Origin: Nitrosospira lacus
GTDB lineage: Bacteria > Pseudomonadota > Gammaproteobacteria > Burkholderiales > Nitrosomonadaceae
NCBI RefSeq assembly: GCF_000355765.4
Contig: NZ_CP021106.3
Coordinates: forward strand, 901,137 to 965,136
Length of the DNA stretch: 64,000 nucleotides
Direction of reading: 5' to 3'
Shown: piece after piece, positions 31,572 through 40,464 of the stretch
How the letters are laid out: the number at the start of each line of letters is the position of its first letter
Numbering within the stretch: the first letter of the stretch is position 1
Made by a program: the position numbers and the translations under genes
The notes under the pieces: generated by a model
Databases searched by the model: none
The model's input: the letters and a program-made list of their open reading frames with translations, nothing else
Told to the model about the DNA's origin: nothing

Positions 31572-32510
31572 TTACCTGTCTTTCATTAAGCCAGCTTTAA
31601 TCAGACCTTGCCACAGATTTTCCGCAGCTTCCACTTCCATGCGATGGCGCGATTCCCTGGCAAGAGAACCAATGTGTGAGGTGAGAATAGCATTGTCGCA
31701 TTTGATCAATAGACCATGATAAGGTTCTTGCTCGAAAACATCGAGTGCGGCTGCACCTAGCTGCCCGGAAGTGAGGGCCTCAGCGAGGGCGGTTTCGTCT
31801 ATAAGGCCGCCGCGAGCCGTATTGATCACCACGGCACCGCGCTTCATGCGCGCGATGGTCTTCCCATCCAGTAAATGGTGAGTGTCAGCGTCATAAGTCA
31901 GGTGCAGGCTGATGATATCCGCCTCTGCCAGAAGCTTTTCTAGTGATACTAGTTCTATTCCTTGCGGTGACTGGTTTACATAGGAATCATGTGCTACAAC
32001 CCTGGCATCAAAAGCCTGGCACAAACGGGCAACCCGTCGCCCGACGCGCCCCAAGCCAACGATGCCTACCGACTGGGCGGCGAGCAGCTGGCCCTGAGTT
32101 CTTGGCCACTCTCCCGCACGCAGCTGCCGATCGATCTGGCATATCCGCCGCAACGCAGCCAATATCAGACCCATGGTAAGCTCAGCCACTGCTTGGGCTG
32201 GCGCCTCCGGGGTATTCAGCACAGCGATTCCGTGGCGCTTTGCTGCCGCAAGATCGACACTGTCCAGACCGCTCCCGCAGCGGGAGACCACTTTCAGTTT
32301 TTTTGCGGATGCGAAAACACGTTCTGTCAGGGGCTCTATACCCGCTATCATCCCTACGGCATCTGCACCCAGCAATTCGATAGTTTCATCTTCGGTTAGT
32401 TTGCGTTTATAGGGATTGCCGACAATATGCATGCCCTCACTTTGCAAATGCTGAATATGGAGATTGTTGTCCACATCAAACGACGAAGTGGAAATAACAA
32501 GCTTGCTCAT
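31572..32510 (-). CDS. D-2-hydroxyacid dehydrogenase, phosphoglycerate dehydrogenase-like
   Basis: This NAD-dependent dehydrogenase has the nucleotide loop VGIVGLGRVGRRVARL and the Arg-Glu-His catalytic set in INTARGGLIDE, DVFEQEP and LTSHIGS. It resembles SerA but lacks the C-terminal ACT regulatory domain. The ATG at 32510 (312 aa) overlaps the aldolase gene end by four bases and is preferred over 32546. In this operon it may reduce a 2-keto acid or oxidise a hydroxy acid that feeds the aldolase. It is unlikely to be the serine-pathway enzyme. Confidence 0.88.
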   Translation of the reverse strand: MSKLVISTSSFDVDNNLHIQHLQSEGMHIVGNPYKRKLTEDETIELLGADAVGMIAGIEPLTERVFASAKKLKVVSRCGSGLDSVDLAAAKRHGIAVLNTPEAPAQAVAELTMGLILAALRRICQIDRQLRAGEWPRTQGQLLAAQSVGIVGLGRVGRRVARLCQAFDARVVAHDSYVNQSPQGIELVSLEKLLAEADIISLHLTYDADTHHLLDGKTIARMKRGAVVINTARGGLIDETALAEALTSGQLGAAALDVFEQEPYHGLLIKCDNAILTSHIGSLARESRHRMEVEAAENLWQGLIKAGLMKDR

Positions 32511-33268
32511 AGTGTCGCCCTTATATTCCGCATATGACCCCGGCAAAGTGTGTCTAGGATGCGAATATCCAAACCATAGCCAAGAAAGTTGAAGCCAGCG
32601 TCAATATTGCGCCGCAATGCCTCCGGATCCGGCTCAACTACGTGAATGCCTCCAGGCTTGCCTAACCGGTGTCCGGCCTCCCGCACTTGTTCTATCGCGG
32701 ATTCGACGTCCGGATAATCGAGTTCGCCGGGCCGCCCCATGGAACCGGATAAATCGTAAGGACCGATGATATAGGCGTCAATGCCGGGAACGGAAAGAAT
32801 GGAGTCAATGGCGTTGACTGCGTCTATATGTTCGATCATGACCACGATGACGGCGTTATCTTCCAGCCACTGCCGGTATTGTTGAAATCGTGCGCCATAA
32901 CCTTGAGCGCGCGCCAGGCCGACTCCGCGCCGGCCACGCGGCGGATAATAAACAGCCTGCACCGCGGCTTCGGCGTCAGCGGCGGTTTTGACCATGGGGA
33001 CCATTACACCTGCCGCACCGGCGTCCATAACCCGCTTGATCTGGTCAGGGTGATTCGATGTCAGTCGTACGATTGCCGGACACTGTTGACCATCGAGGAC
33101 TTGAATCATCATTTGCACTTCGCTGAGTTCCAGAACGCTGTGCTCCGTATCCAGTACCAGCCAGTCAAACCCGGCGGCAGCCATGATTTCGGCAATTGCC
33201 GGATGTCCTAACGTGACCCATGAGCCGATGGTTAGGGCATTCCGGGCCAGTTTTGATTTTAATTGCAT
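32507..33268 (-). CDS. HpcH/HpaI-family class II aldolase
   Basis: This 253-aa metal-dependent aldolase makes or breaks 4-hydroxy-2-keto acids using pyruvate as the enolate donor. The expected histidine (LDTEHSVLE), arginine (AIVRLTSNHPD), metal-binding glutamate (VMIEHIDAVNAI) and aspartate (IIGPYDLSGSMG) are all present, so it should be active. It is the second gene of the operon, 49 bp after the KdsB-like gene. In that setting it could build a 3-deoxy-2-keto sugar acid from pyruvate and a sugar aldehyde. Confidence 0.9.
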   Translation of the reverse strand: MQLKSKLARNALTIGSWVTLGHPAIAEIMAAAGFDWLVLDTEHSVLELSEVQMMIQVLDGQQCPAIVRLTSNHPDQIKRVMDAGAAGVMVPMVKTAADAEAAVQAVYYPPRGRRGVGLARAQGYGARFQQYRQWLEDNAVIVVMIEHIDAVNAIDSILSVPGIDAYIIGPYDLSGSMGRPGELDYPDVESAIEQVREAGHRLGKPGGIHVVEPDPEALRRNIDAGFNFLGYGLDIRILDTLCRGHMRNIRATL

Positions 33269-33317
33269 AGTGCTCCTTAAGGAAAACGACTTGAATATAT
33301 TGCGGAGAGTACCTGAT

Positions 33318-34085
33318 TCAATACGAGCCCAGCAGGGGGTCCGCTTCCATCAATCCGGCCACACGCTCCAGATCAGCCTGCGTGTCCACCGCTTGAGTAT
33401 TGAAGCTCGTTCTCACCATCTTCACGCGATAACCATGCTCCAGCAGACGTAGCATGTCCACGGACTCCAATTGCTCCAATGGAGTGGACGGCAACCGGGC
33501 GAACTCGATCAATGTCTTACGCCGGAATGGGATAATGCATACCTGTTTGTAGGCGCACGGATGCACAAAATCCGATTGAGAGGACTGAGTGGAAGCCGGA
33601 GCGGTCGGTATCGGTTGCCGCGACATATATAAGGCATCACCCTGTTGATTCATCACCACTTTAATAGTGTTGACGTCATAGAAGTCCGCTTTGTTATCGA
33701 TACTGCGCACCAGGTTGACACAGCCCAGTTGCGGATCATGGCGGAATGGCTCGACCGCGGCGTCAATCATCTCCGGATGGGTCATCGGTTCGTCGCCCTG
33801 TACCATAACAATAAGTTCCGCATCAATCCCGGCGGCAGCTTCCGCAACCCGGTCACTGGCGCGCTCATGAGTGTCAGCAGTCATTATTACGGGAGCGCCA
33901 AATCCCTGCGCCGCCCGCCGGATTTCTTCGTCGCAGGTGGCTATGTAAGTAGCATCGAGGGCTTTACTCAGGGCAACGCGTTTGTAAACATGTTCCAGCA
34001 TGGTTCGGCCCAACAGTCTTGAAAGCGGTTTGCCGGGAAAACGCGACGAACCCATCCGTGCTGGTATTACAGCAATTGTTTTCAT
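33318..34085 (-). CDS. KdsB-like CMP-sugar synthetase (divergent)
   Basis: This 255-aa cytidylyltransferase activates a 2-keto sugar acid with CTP. IPARMGSSRFPGKPL is the nucleotide loop, MVQGDEP the conserved acidic motif, and PLEQLESVDMLRLLEHG and AVDTQADLERV the C-terminal family parts. The sugar-site segment that reads SGTDR in Kdo enzymes is ERASDR here, so the substrate may not be Kdo. It is the first gene of a five-gene operon with an aldolase and two dehydrogenases. The housekeeping kdsB is presumably elsewhere. Confidence 0.85.
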   Translation of the reverse strand: MKTIAVIPARMGSSRFPGKPLSRLLGRTMLEHVYKRVALSKALDATYIATCDEEIRRAAQGFGAPVIMTADTHERASDRVAEAAAGIDAELIVMVQGDEPMTHPEMIDAAVEPFRHDPQLGCVNLVRSIDNKADFYDVNTIKVVMNQQGDALYMSRQPIPTAPASTQSSQSDFVHPCAYKQVCIIPFRRKTLIEFARLPSTPLEQLESVDMLRLLEHGYRVKMVRTSFNTQAVDTQADLERVAGLMEADPLLGSY

Positions 34086-34599
34086 TGGTTATTCACATTC
34101 ATTGGAGTTTTAGATTTGCAGAGATGCTCTTCTCCATTTGATCGCCCCTGGTTCAGTCCCATGAGTCAGTGGTAATGGAGTTTGTTCACTCTGGTCGCTA
34201 TCGTACCATCAGAGGAGAGTCTCTGCGATAATTTGAAGTAGTGTCCACCTTGCGAAATCGCTGAATATGCTCTCCGGTGGAGTGGATATCCGGAGATTTT
34301 TTGCCCGTTGGACACAGTTGTAAAGCAATGGTCAAGTGTCGCCATGCCCATTGCGTGTTATTGCATATGACTAGAATATGCATATCCACGCATCTTCGAT
34401 CGACGCCCAGTCAATCATTATCGAGTTCGCTGGCCTGGCTTAGGTGGCCATACTTCTGGCAACTCAAACGCACCACACTGGTAAACGTATATCTGCGAGT
34501 GTACAATTACGCCCTTTTTCGTCACTCAAGATTCTGATTATTCGATTAAATGATGAATATACTGCCTGTTGCTGACATGTCGGAGCTAAACGCCTGGGT
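34086..34599. other. intergenic region between divergent surface-sugar genes
   Basis: This gap should carry the promoters of the KdsB-like operon and of the glycosyltransferase-like gene. A minus-strand frame from an ATG at 34383 down to 34198 reads MHILVICNNTQWAWRHLT, which resembles the first strand and helix of a glycosyltransferase but soon loses any likeness. It may be a decayed gene start. Nothing else is recognised. Confidence 0.35.
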
Positions 34600-35931
34600 A
34601 TGAAAGCCCTATTTTTTCTTCGTCATTATAACGACATTGATCATATAACCCCGGTGATCCACAAGTGGATGGGTTCGGGGCACACGTGCGATATTGTCCT
34701 GATAGGCAACTCGCGCTTTCGCAACGACTACCGCATTGAATTTCTGCGCAAGCTTGCTGGAGTGCGCATGGCCTATATTGGCGACCTGTTGCCGCCGGTC
34801 GAATTTGCCCGCTGGTTTGTGCAAACGCTGATACTGATCCGCAGCTTGCGGCGCCCCTTCATCGGCCCGGTCATGGCGGCCCTGGCCAAGACCTATGATG
34901 CCCGACGGCGGGCACCGGTGTGGCACAGCACCGCGCAGCGGCTGCTCGAGCGCAGCTTCGGCAGTCCCCATGAAGGGACCGGTGAAGGCGTGGTGGTATT
35001 TGACTGGATAGAAAGGAACTCCTCCATATGCGTGGAATGGGTCGAGATAGTCCTCTCGACGGCGCGCGCCATGGGACTTGGCACCGTATCGCTGCCGCAT
35101 GGAGACAGCCCGCACGCGAGCCAGCTGATCCGGCGGCGGGAACTGCGCCTGGAGCCCGACACCACATTTGCCAATGCGGGCATATTCGACAAAGTAGTAG
35201 TGCCCAACGAACTGTGCTCGGTGCGATTTCGGCCCTTCATGGACAACCGGAAGCTGGCCGTCCTGGGCTCGCCGCGCTACTGCGACGAATGGCTGGCCAA
35301 ACTGGCCACCCTGATGCCGCCCTCGCCGCTGACGCGTTCGGCGAGCCGGCTCAAAGTCGTCATTTTTCTGAGGAAGAGCAACTTCTCCACCTTCTGGGAA
35401 GAAGTGGGCGAAGTAGTGCGCATCGTTGCCGGCTTTCCCGGAGTGGAACTGATCATCAAGCCGCACACGCGCGGGGGCTGGCAGCAATCCCTGACCCGGG
35501 ACCCCTCTGTGCGGCGCCTGGCGAACGTGAGCGTGGCGGGCAACATCCACTCCATCCACCTCATGAACTGGGCGGACGTCATCATTGACCTGGCCACCTC
35601 GGTGGTATTTGAAGCGGTCAAGGCAAAGAAGCCGGTCCTGGCAGGGGACTACCTGCATGCGGGCCGCTCCGCCCTGGCGGAATACCTGCCGGAGACGGAA
35701 CTGCGCTGCCGGGATGACGTATATCGGCAGATCGAAGGATTTCTTAGCCACGGCTGCGACAATTTTTACATTGAAGCGCATCATCAGCGCTTTGTGAAGG
35801 AAATGATCGAGGTGGGGGACCCGGATGTACTATCCCGCTACGTGGCGCTACTGGAAGGGCAAGTGCGGCCACGGGCCAGCCGGGATCAGCCTTGTCCGGA
35901 GGAACGCGCCGTGAACTTCGCCTGTGGATGA
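34600..35931 (+). CDS. putative surface-polysaccharide glycosyltransferase (GT-B type)
   Basis: This 443-aa protein resembles capsule and CDP-glycerol-type transferases. The C-terminal half has a Rossmann-like strand KVVIFLRKSNFSTFW, LIIKPHTRGGW, and the donor-site segment NWADVIIDLATSVVFEAVK with KKPVLAGD after it. No membrane helix is clear. From about 34800 the gene is visibly GC-richer than its neighbours, which even leaves a long open antisense frame, so it may be acquired. It stands divergent to the KdsB-like operon and could be the transferase for that sugar; this is context only. Confidence 0.65.
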   Translation: MKALFFLRHYNDIDHITPVIHKWMGSGHTCDIVLIGNSRFRNDYRIEFLRKLAGVRMAYIGDLLPPVEFARWFVQTLILIRSLRRPFIGPVMAALAKTYDARRRAPVWHSTAQRLLERSFGSPHEGTGEGVVVFDWIERNSSICVEWVEIVLSTARAMGLGTVSLPHGDSPHASQLIRRRELRLEPDTTFANAGIFDKVVVPNELCSVRFRPFMDNRKLAVLGSPRYCDEWLAKLATLMPPSPLTRSASRLKVVIFLRKSNFSTFWEEVGEVVRIVAGFPGVELIIKPHTRGGWQQSLTRDPSVRRLANVSVAGNIHSIHLMNWADVIIDLATSVVFEAVKAKKPVLAGDYLHAGRSALAEYLPETELRCRDDVYRQIEGFLSHGCDNFYIEAHHQRFVKEMIEVGDPDVLSRYVALLEGQVRPRASRDQPCPEERAVNFACG

Positions 35932-36003
35932 CGCCCATATGGATGGGAGCTCAGGGCCTCGCAGGCAAGGTCTTTCGAAAGGCTGTTAAAGTTTGCCAAT
36001 GAG

Positions 36004-36141
36004 ATGAATCCCCGGTTATCGCTGTCTATTGCTTTAGCTACCTACAACGGTGAGCGCTACATCCGGAGCCGCTCGGCAGTATCGCCGGACAGACCCATAT
36101 ACCTGACGGTTCAGGTTAATTTTTTCAACCCAAGGCGTTAA
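36004..36141 (+). pseudogene. frameshifted remnant of a family-2 glycosyltransferase
   Basis: The frame begins MNPRLSLSIALATYNGERYI, the classic start of a GT2 glycosyltransferase. Directly after, the reading shifts. In the next frame the DNA reads PLGSIAGQTHIPDG, matching the usual QLxSIxxQTxxPDE continuation, and then runs into a stop. Only about 45 codons survive, so this is a dead 5' fragment of a sugar-transfer gene beside the polysaccharide genes. Confidence 0.65.
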
Positions 36142-36173
36142 TCTAAGAGGGTATTATCAATTGGAGGGGTAAG

Positions 36174-36938
36174 ATGCGAGTAACCATACTTGGATGCACC
36201 GGCGGTGTGGCGGCGGATTTAAGAAGCACTTGCCTGATGCTGGACGATGATATTCTGGTTGATGCGGGTACCGGCGCAGGTGATTTAACAGTGTGCCAGA
36301 TGCTGCGGGTGGACACGGTGTTTCTTACCCATTCCCATCTTGACCATGTTGCACTGCTGCCGATGCTGGCTGACGTTGCGGGACCACGCCGGGATACGCC
36401 GCTCACGGTTTATGCCTTGCCTGAAACAATTGCCATCCTCAAACAGGATATGTTCAATTTCCGCCTCTGGCCGGATTACACCGTCCTGCCTTCGCCGGAA
36501 AAACCCTACGTCGTATTCCGGTCCATCACTGTGGGGCAGACGGTGGAATTATCGGGAAGAAAAATCACTCCGTTACCGGTGCGCCATGCTGTACCCGGAG
36601 TTGCCTATCAGCTTGACAGCGGCAATGCAAGTTTTGTCTTCAGCGGTGATACGACCTACCATGAGCCATTCTGGAATGCGCTGAACGCAATCAGCAATCT
36701 GCGCTACCTGATGATTGAGGCAACGTTTCTCAACTGCAATACGGCAGGCGCAGAGGCCTCCGGCCATATGCGTCCGGAGTTGCTGGCAAAAGGTTTAAAT
36801 CAACTTAACAAGGCAGTACGTCTTTTGATCACTCATATGGAACCCGGCAATGAGGATGCCACGATGGCGGAAATTCAGACAGCAGCAGGAGAATTCAAAC
36901 CGGAAAAATTGAAGCGCGGGCAGGTATTCGAGTTTTAA
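36174..36938 (+). CDS. MBL-fold 3',5'-cyclic-nucleotide phosphodiesterase, class II type
   Basis: This 254-aa metallo-beta-lactamase-fold protein has the metal site THSHLDHVALLP, SFVFSGDTTYHEPFW and a late LLITHMEP histidine. This pattern and length fit class II cyclic-AMP phosphodiesterases (PDE1/CpdP type). The upstream sequence TTGGAGGGGTAAG gives a GGAGG ribosome-binding site. It converges with corA. A general MBL hydrolase role cannot be excluded. Confidence 0.82.
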   Translation: MRVTILGCTGGVAADLRSTCLMLDDDILVDAGTGAGDLTVCQMLRVDTVFLTHSHLDHVALLPMLADVAGPRRDTPLTVYALPETIAILKQDMFNFRLWPDYTVLPSPEKPYVVFRSITVGQTVELSGRKITPLPVRHAVPGVAYQLDSGNASFVFSGDTTYHEPFWNALNAISNLRYLMIEATFLNCNTAGAEASGHMRPELLAKGLNQLNKAVRLLITHMEPGNEDATMAEIQTAAGEFKPEKLKRGQVFEF

Positions 36939-37014
36939 GGAGTTCTAATAGGCTTCCGATCCGGTCCCGGCTGCATGTTCCACGGAGGCCCAAATTTTAC
37001 GCCTTCCGGTTTTC

Positions 37015-38085
37015 CTATAACCATTTCTTCCAACGAAACAGAGCCAGCATTCCCACGCTGATTGTGGCCATGATTCCCAGCACCACGAAAAATCCCAACT
37101 CCGAGTCCAGTCCCGGCAAGTGTTTAAAGTTCATGCCGTAGATTCCCGCAATCAATGTCAGCGGCATGAATATGGTTGTGATAACAGTAAGGACTTTCAT
37201 CACTATGCTGATGCGGTAGCTTACGCTGGACACGTAGATGTCGAGCATGCCGGCTGTCAGGTCGCGCAGGGACTCGACCGATTCGATAATGTGAATGATG
37301 TGATCGTATACATCCCGCAGATAAAGTAATGTATTGCGGGTGAACAAAGGCGAATCCCCGCGTTGCAATGAGCTGATCACTTCACGTAGCGGCCACAGCG
37401 ATTTGCGTAGAAAAACCCCTTCACGCTTCAGGCGGTAAATTGAATGCAGGGTACTGGGTTGAGGGCGGGCTACCAGCTCTGTCTCCAGCGCTTCAGTTTT
37501 CTCATCGAGCTGCTCAAGGATGACGAAGTAGCTGTCAACAATGGAATCAATCAAGCTGTACATCAGGAAATCTGCACCCAACTTCCTGATCTGGCCTTTA
37601 CCGGCATGTAATCGCTCGCGCACTGATCCGAATTGAGTGCTGTCCGCTTCAAGAAACGAGAGTACAAAATTTTTTCCCAGCACCAGGCTGATCTGATCCG
37701 AATCTATCCTTTCTCCCGTTTCGTTGTATTCATAACTAAAGGTTTTCAGTACCACGTAGAGGTAATTGCCGTAATCTTCCAGCTTGGAGCGTTGTTCAGT
37801 ATTGAATATGTCTTCCAGTACCAATGGATGGAGGTCAAAGCAGGCACCGATTTGCTCCATCATGTGGGTATCACCCAATCCATGAACGCTGATCCATTTG
37901 ATGCCATGCGCAAACCTCGTTCCGTCAGCCAGATCCGCGACGGTTATTTCTGATTCGCGCACACCATTATCGTCATAGTCCAGCAAAATGATGCGGGGAG
38001 TGACATTTTTCTTTTTACCAATATGCACCAGTGTGCCTGGCGGCAATCCTGCCTTAGTGGATCTTTTTTTTGAATGGGACGCCAT
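37015..38085 (-). CDS. corA: CorA-family magnesium/cobalt channel
   Basis: This 356-aa divalent cation channel has a large cytoplasmic domain with the helix-rich funnel (residues 60-290) and two C-terminal membrane helices. The first helix ends in the selectivity motif YGMN (AGIYGMNFKHLPG). The C-terminus WKKWL is basic as in relatives. It starts 14 bp after the ppx stop, so phoU-ppx-corA look like one transcript. Confidence 0.93.
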   Translation of the reverse strand: MASHSKKRSTKAGLPPGTLVHIGKKKNVTPRIILLDYDDNGVRESEITVADLADGTRFAHGIKWISVHGLGDTHMMEQIGACFDLHPLVLEDIFNTEQRSKLEDYGNYLYVVLKTFSYEYNETGERIDSDQISLVLGKNFVLSFLEADSTQFGSVRERLHAGKGQIRKLGADFLMYSLIDSIVDSYFVILEQLDEKTEALETELVARPQPSTLHSIYRLKREGVFLRKSLWPLREVISSLQRGDSPLFTRNTLLYLRDVYDHIIHIIESVESLRDLTAGMLDIYVSSVSYRISIVMKVLTVITTIFMPLTLIAGIYGMNFKHLPGLDSELGFFVVLGIMATISVGMLALFRWKKWL

Positions 38086-38099
38086 CGGCCTTATCCGGA

Positions 38100-39644
38100 C
38101 TATACACTGATCGTACTTCTGATTGTTTTACAACCCATGTTTCCGTCCAGCCGCTCCTTGATACGGAAATCGAAACCAAGAGTCGCCCACTCTTCGACTT
38201 CGGCGGATAGCGCGGTATCGGTCAAGGGGTTGCGTTGCAGCCAATCCTGTTCGATAATCAGTTCGAATTCCGTATTGTCCATACGCACTTCGAGTTGGGG
38301 CAGCTCGATATCACAGCGGCTGCGGTGAAACAATGTTGCCAGGCGCAGCGCGAACAGCAGGGCAAAATCCAGCGGTTCGGTAACGGCTCCTCGTGCTTTA
38401 CCGATAATGCCCCGATGAGCAAGCGCAAGCACACTCAGGCGCCCTTGCTCCATCCTTGAGAAGCCGGGCATATCCGCGTTACCGAGAATGTATGCAGAGT
38501 GTTTGTGATAGCCGGAATGGGCCACTGAAATGCCGACTTCATGCAGCCTTGCCGCCCATGACAGGCTTTGCAGCATTTCTTCCATTTCATCAGGGAAATC
38601 CGACAGTAATTGTTTTCCCAGCAGTAGCGCCGACGATTCCACTCGCCCCGCCTGAGCGGAATCCACCCGGTAGCGTTGCATGAATTGCCTCACCGTCATT
38701 TCGCGCATGTCCTGATTATGGAAGCGTCCCAGCAAATCGTAGAGTACGCCCTGGCGCAATGCTCCCATAGCCTGTGACATGCGGTGGATGCCTAACTCGG
38801 CGAATGCGGCGGACATGATCGCGAATCCGCCAGGAATGACAGGCGCCCGGTCAGTGCGCAATCCAGAAATTTCCAGCTTTTTAATATCGCCAGCCCTGAG
38901 CAGATAGTCGCGAAAATTGTCTAGTCCTTCCGGGGTGATATCGCCATCACTACCGCCCTCATCGAGATTGTTCAGTTCTATTATTTCACCCAGTGCGCGC
39001 GCGGTACCGGACGAGCCGAATGCATCCTGCCAATGGGCACTGGAGAATTCGGCGGCGATAGCCTGTACTTCGCTTCGCGCGGCGAGTTCAGCTCGCTTCA
39101 TCGCGCCTTTGGTGATCTTGCCATCCGGGAAAAAAAGCAGGCTGTAACTGACACAGCCCATATAGAGGCTTTCCAGTTTAACGGGTTTCAGCCGTCTGCC
39201 GATGATAAATTCGGTGGAGCCACCGCCGATATCCATGACCAGACGATTGCTGGTGGAGGCGGGCAGACTGTGCGCCACGCCCAGGTAAATGAGCCGTGCT
39301 TCCTCGCGCCCCGCGATAACTTCGATGGGGAAGCCAATGGCGGCCTCTGCCTTTTTTAGAAAGGCCGGTGCATTCTTCGCGACTCTTAGCGTATTTGTTC
39401 CGACTGCTCGAACGGAGTGTGGCGGAAAACCACGCAGACGTTCACCAAAGCGTTTCAAGCAATCCAATGCGCGCGCTTGCGAATCCTCGTCGAGCCGCTT
39501 GTCGGCAGTCAGGCCGGCGGCAAGCCGCACCATTTCACGTAAGCTGTCCAGCGGATAAATCTGTTTGCCTACCACCCGTGCTACCTGCAAACGAAAGCTG
39601 TTTGAGCCAAGGTCTACTGCCGCGAGGGTGGAATATTCGAGCAT
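38100..39644 (-). CDS. ppx: exopolyphosphatase (Ppx/GppA family)
   Basis: This 514-aa enzyme removes phosphate from polyphosphate ends, or converts pppGpp to ppGpp. The two-lobed ASKHA fold shows AAVDLGSNSFRLQVARV, the catalytic region GREEARLIYLGVAH and the phosphate loop MDIGGGSTEF. A C-terminal HD-like helical domain follows (residues 320-500). The length matches E. coli Ppx and GppA; the sequence does not separate the two activities. It follows phoU by 31 bp, which supports a role in phosphate storage. Confidence 0.92.
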   Translation of the reverse strand: MLEYSTLAAVDLGSNSFRLQVARVVGKQIYPLDSLREMVRLAAGLTADKRLDEDSQARALDCLKRFGERLRGFPPHSVRAVGTNTLRVAKNAPAFLKKAEAAIGFPIEVIAGREEARLIYLGVAHSLPASTSNRLVMDIGGGSTEFIIGRRLKPVKLESLYMGCVSYSLLFFPDGKITKGAMKRAELAARSEVQAIAAEFSSAHWQDAFGSSGTARALGEIIELNNLDEGGSDGDITPEGLDNFRDYLLRAGDIKKLEISGLRTDRAPVIPGGFAIMSAAFAELGIHRMSQAMGALRQGVLYDLLGRFHNQDMREMTVRQFMQRYRVDSAQAGRVESSALLLGKQLLSDFPDEMEEMLQSLSWAARLHEVGISVAHSGYHKHSAYILGNADMPGFSRMEQGRLSVLALAHRGIIGKARGAVTEPLDFALLFALRLATLFHRSRCDIELPQLEVRMDNTEFELIIEQDWLQRNPLTDTALSAEVEEWATLGFDFRIKERLDGNMGCKTIRSTISV

Positions 39645-39675
39645 GACTTTCCGATTCCGTCGTTACCAGCCAGAT

Positions 39676-40383
39676 TTACTCTCTGACTTCACGCTCGATC
39701 TCTTCAACCGACACATGCCGCACATCCTTGCCCTTGACCATGTAGATAACATATTCCGCCATATTCTTGGCGTGATCGCCAATACGTTCAATTGCTTTCG
39801 CTACAAACAGGATTTCCAGCGCGGTGGAAATTTTGCGCGGATCTTCCATCATGAAGGTGATAAGTTGACGCATAATGGAGCGGAATTCTTCATCGACCTT
39901 TTCATCCTGGCGCACGACGCGAGCGGCCGCTGCCAGATCCAGGCGGGCGAATGCATCCAGGGACTTATGCAGCATTTCCATTGCGATATTGGCGACATGC
40001 CTGATCTCGACGAACCGGGGCATATGCATGCGATCAGCTTCGTAAATCAGTTTGGCCATGCGCGCAATCTTTTCCGCTTCGTCGCCGATGCGTTCCAGAT
40101 CGGTAATGGTTTTGATGACCGTCATAATCATGCGTAAATCGCCGGCGGCAGGTTGGCGGCGCGCGATGATCTGGCTGCAAATTTCGTCTATTGACACTTC
40201 CATCGCGTTCACCCGATGGTCATCGGCAATAATATTTTCGATCAGGTTTTCATTACCGCTGGTAAGCGCCTCAATGGCTTTTTCAATCTGTTCTTCCACA
40301 AATCCACCCATATGCAGCACACGTGTGCGCACCGCTTCAAGATCGGTGTCAAACTGCTTGGATGTGTGTTCGCTGCTTGCCAT
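39676..40383 (-). CDS. phoU: phosphate signalling protein PhoU
   Basis: PhoU links the Pst phosphate transporter to the PhoR sensor. The 235-aa protein is all-helical with two PhoU repeats, each with the metal-binding ERIGDxAxxIA-type motif (DLERIGDEAEKIARM and KAIERIGDHAKNMAEY). No pst genes lie beside it; it leads ppx and corA instead. Confidence 0.94.
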   Translation of the reverse strand: MASSEHTSKQFDTDLEAVRTRVLHMGGFVEEQIEKAIEALTSGNENLIENIIADDHRVNAMEVSIDEICSQIIARRQPAAGDLRMIMTVIKTITDLERIGDEAEKIARMAKLIYEADRMHMPRFVEIRHVANIAMEMLHKSLDAFARLDLAAAARVVRQDEKVDEEFRSIMRQLITFMMEDPRKISTALEILFVAKAIERIGDHAKNMAEYVIYMVKGKDVRHVSVEEIEREVRE

Positions 40384-40464
40384 TGCGTATCCCGCTGGTT
40401 AGAAGAGACAAAAGATGATACTCGCAAGTTATGACAATTTTGTTGCTTTCCGTATTACATCCGG

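Noticed and set aside
34609-35784. 391-aa minus-strand open frame opposite the glycosyltransferase-like gene
   Set aside because: It is the antisense of a GC-rich gene; the plus-strand protein has family-like motifs and the antisense product is low-complexity and unlike any protein I know.
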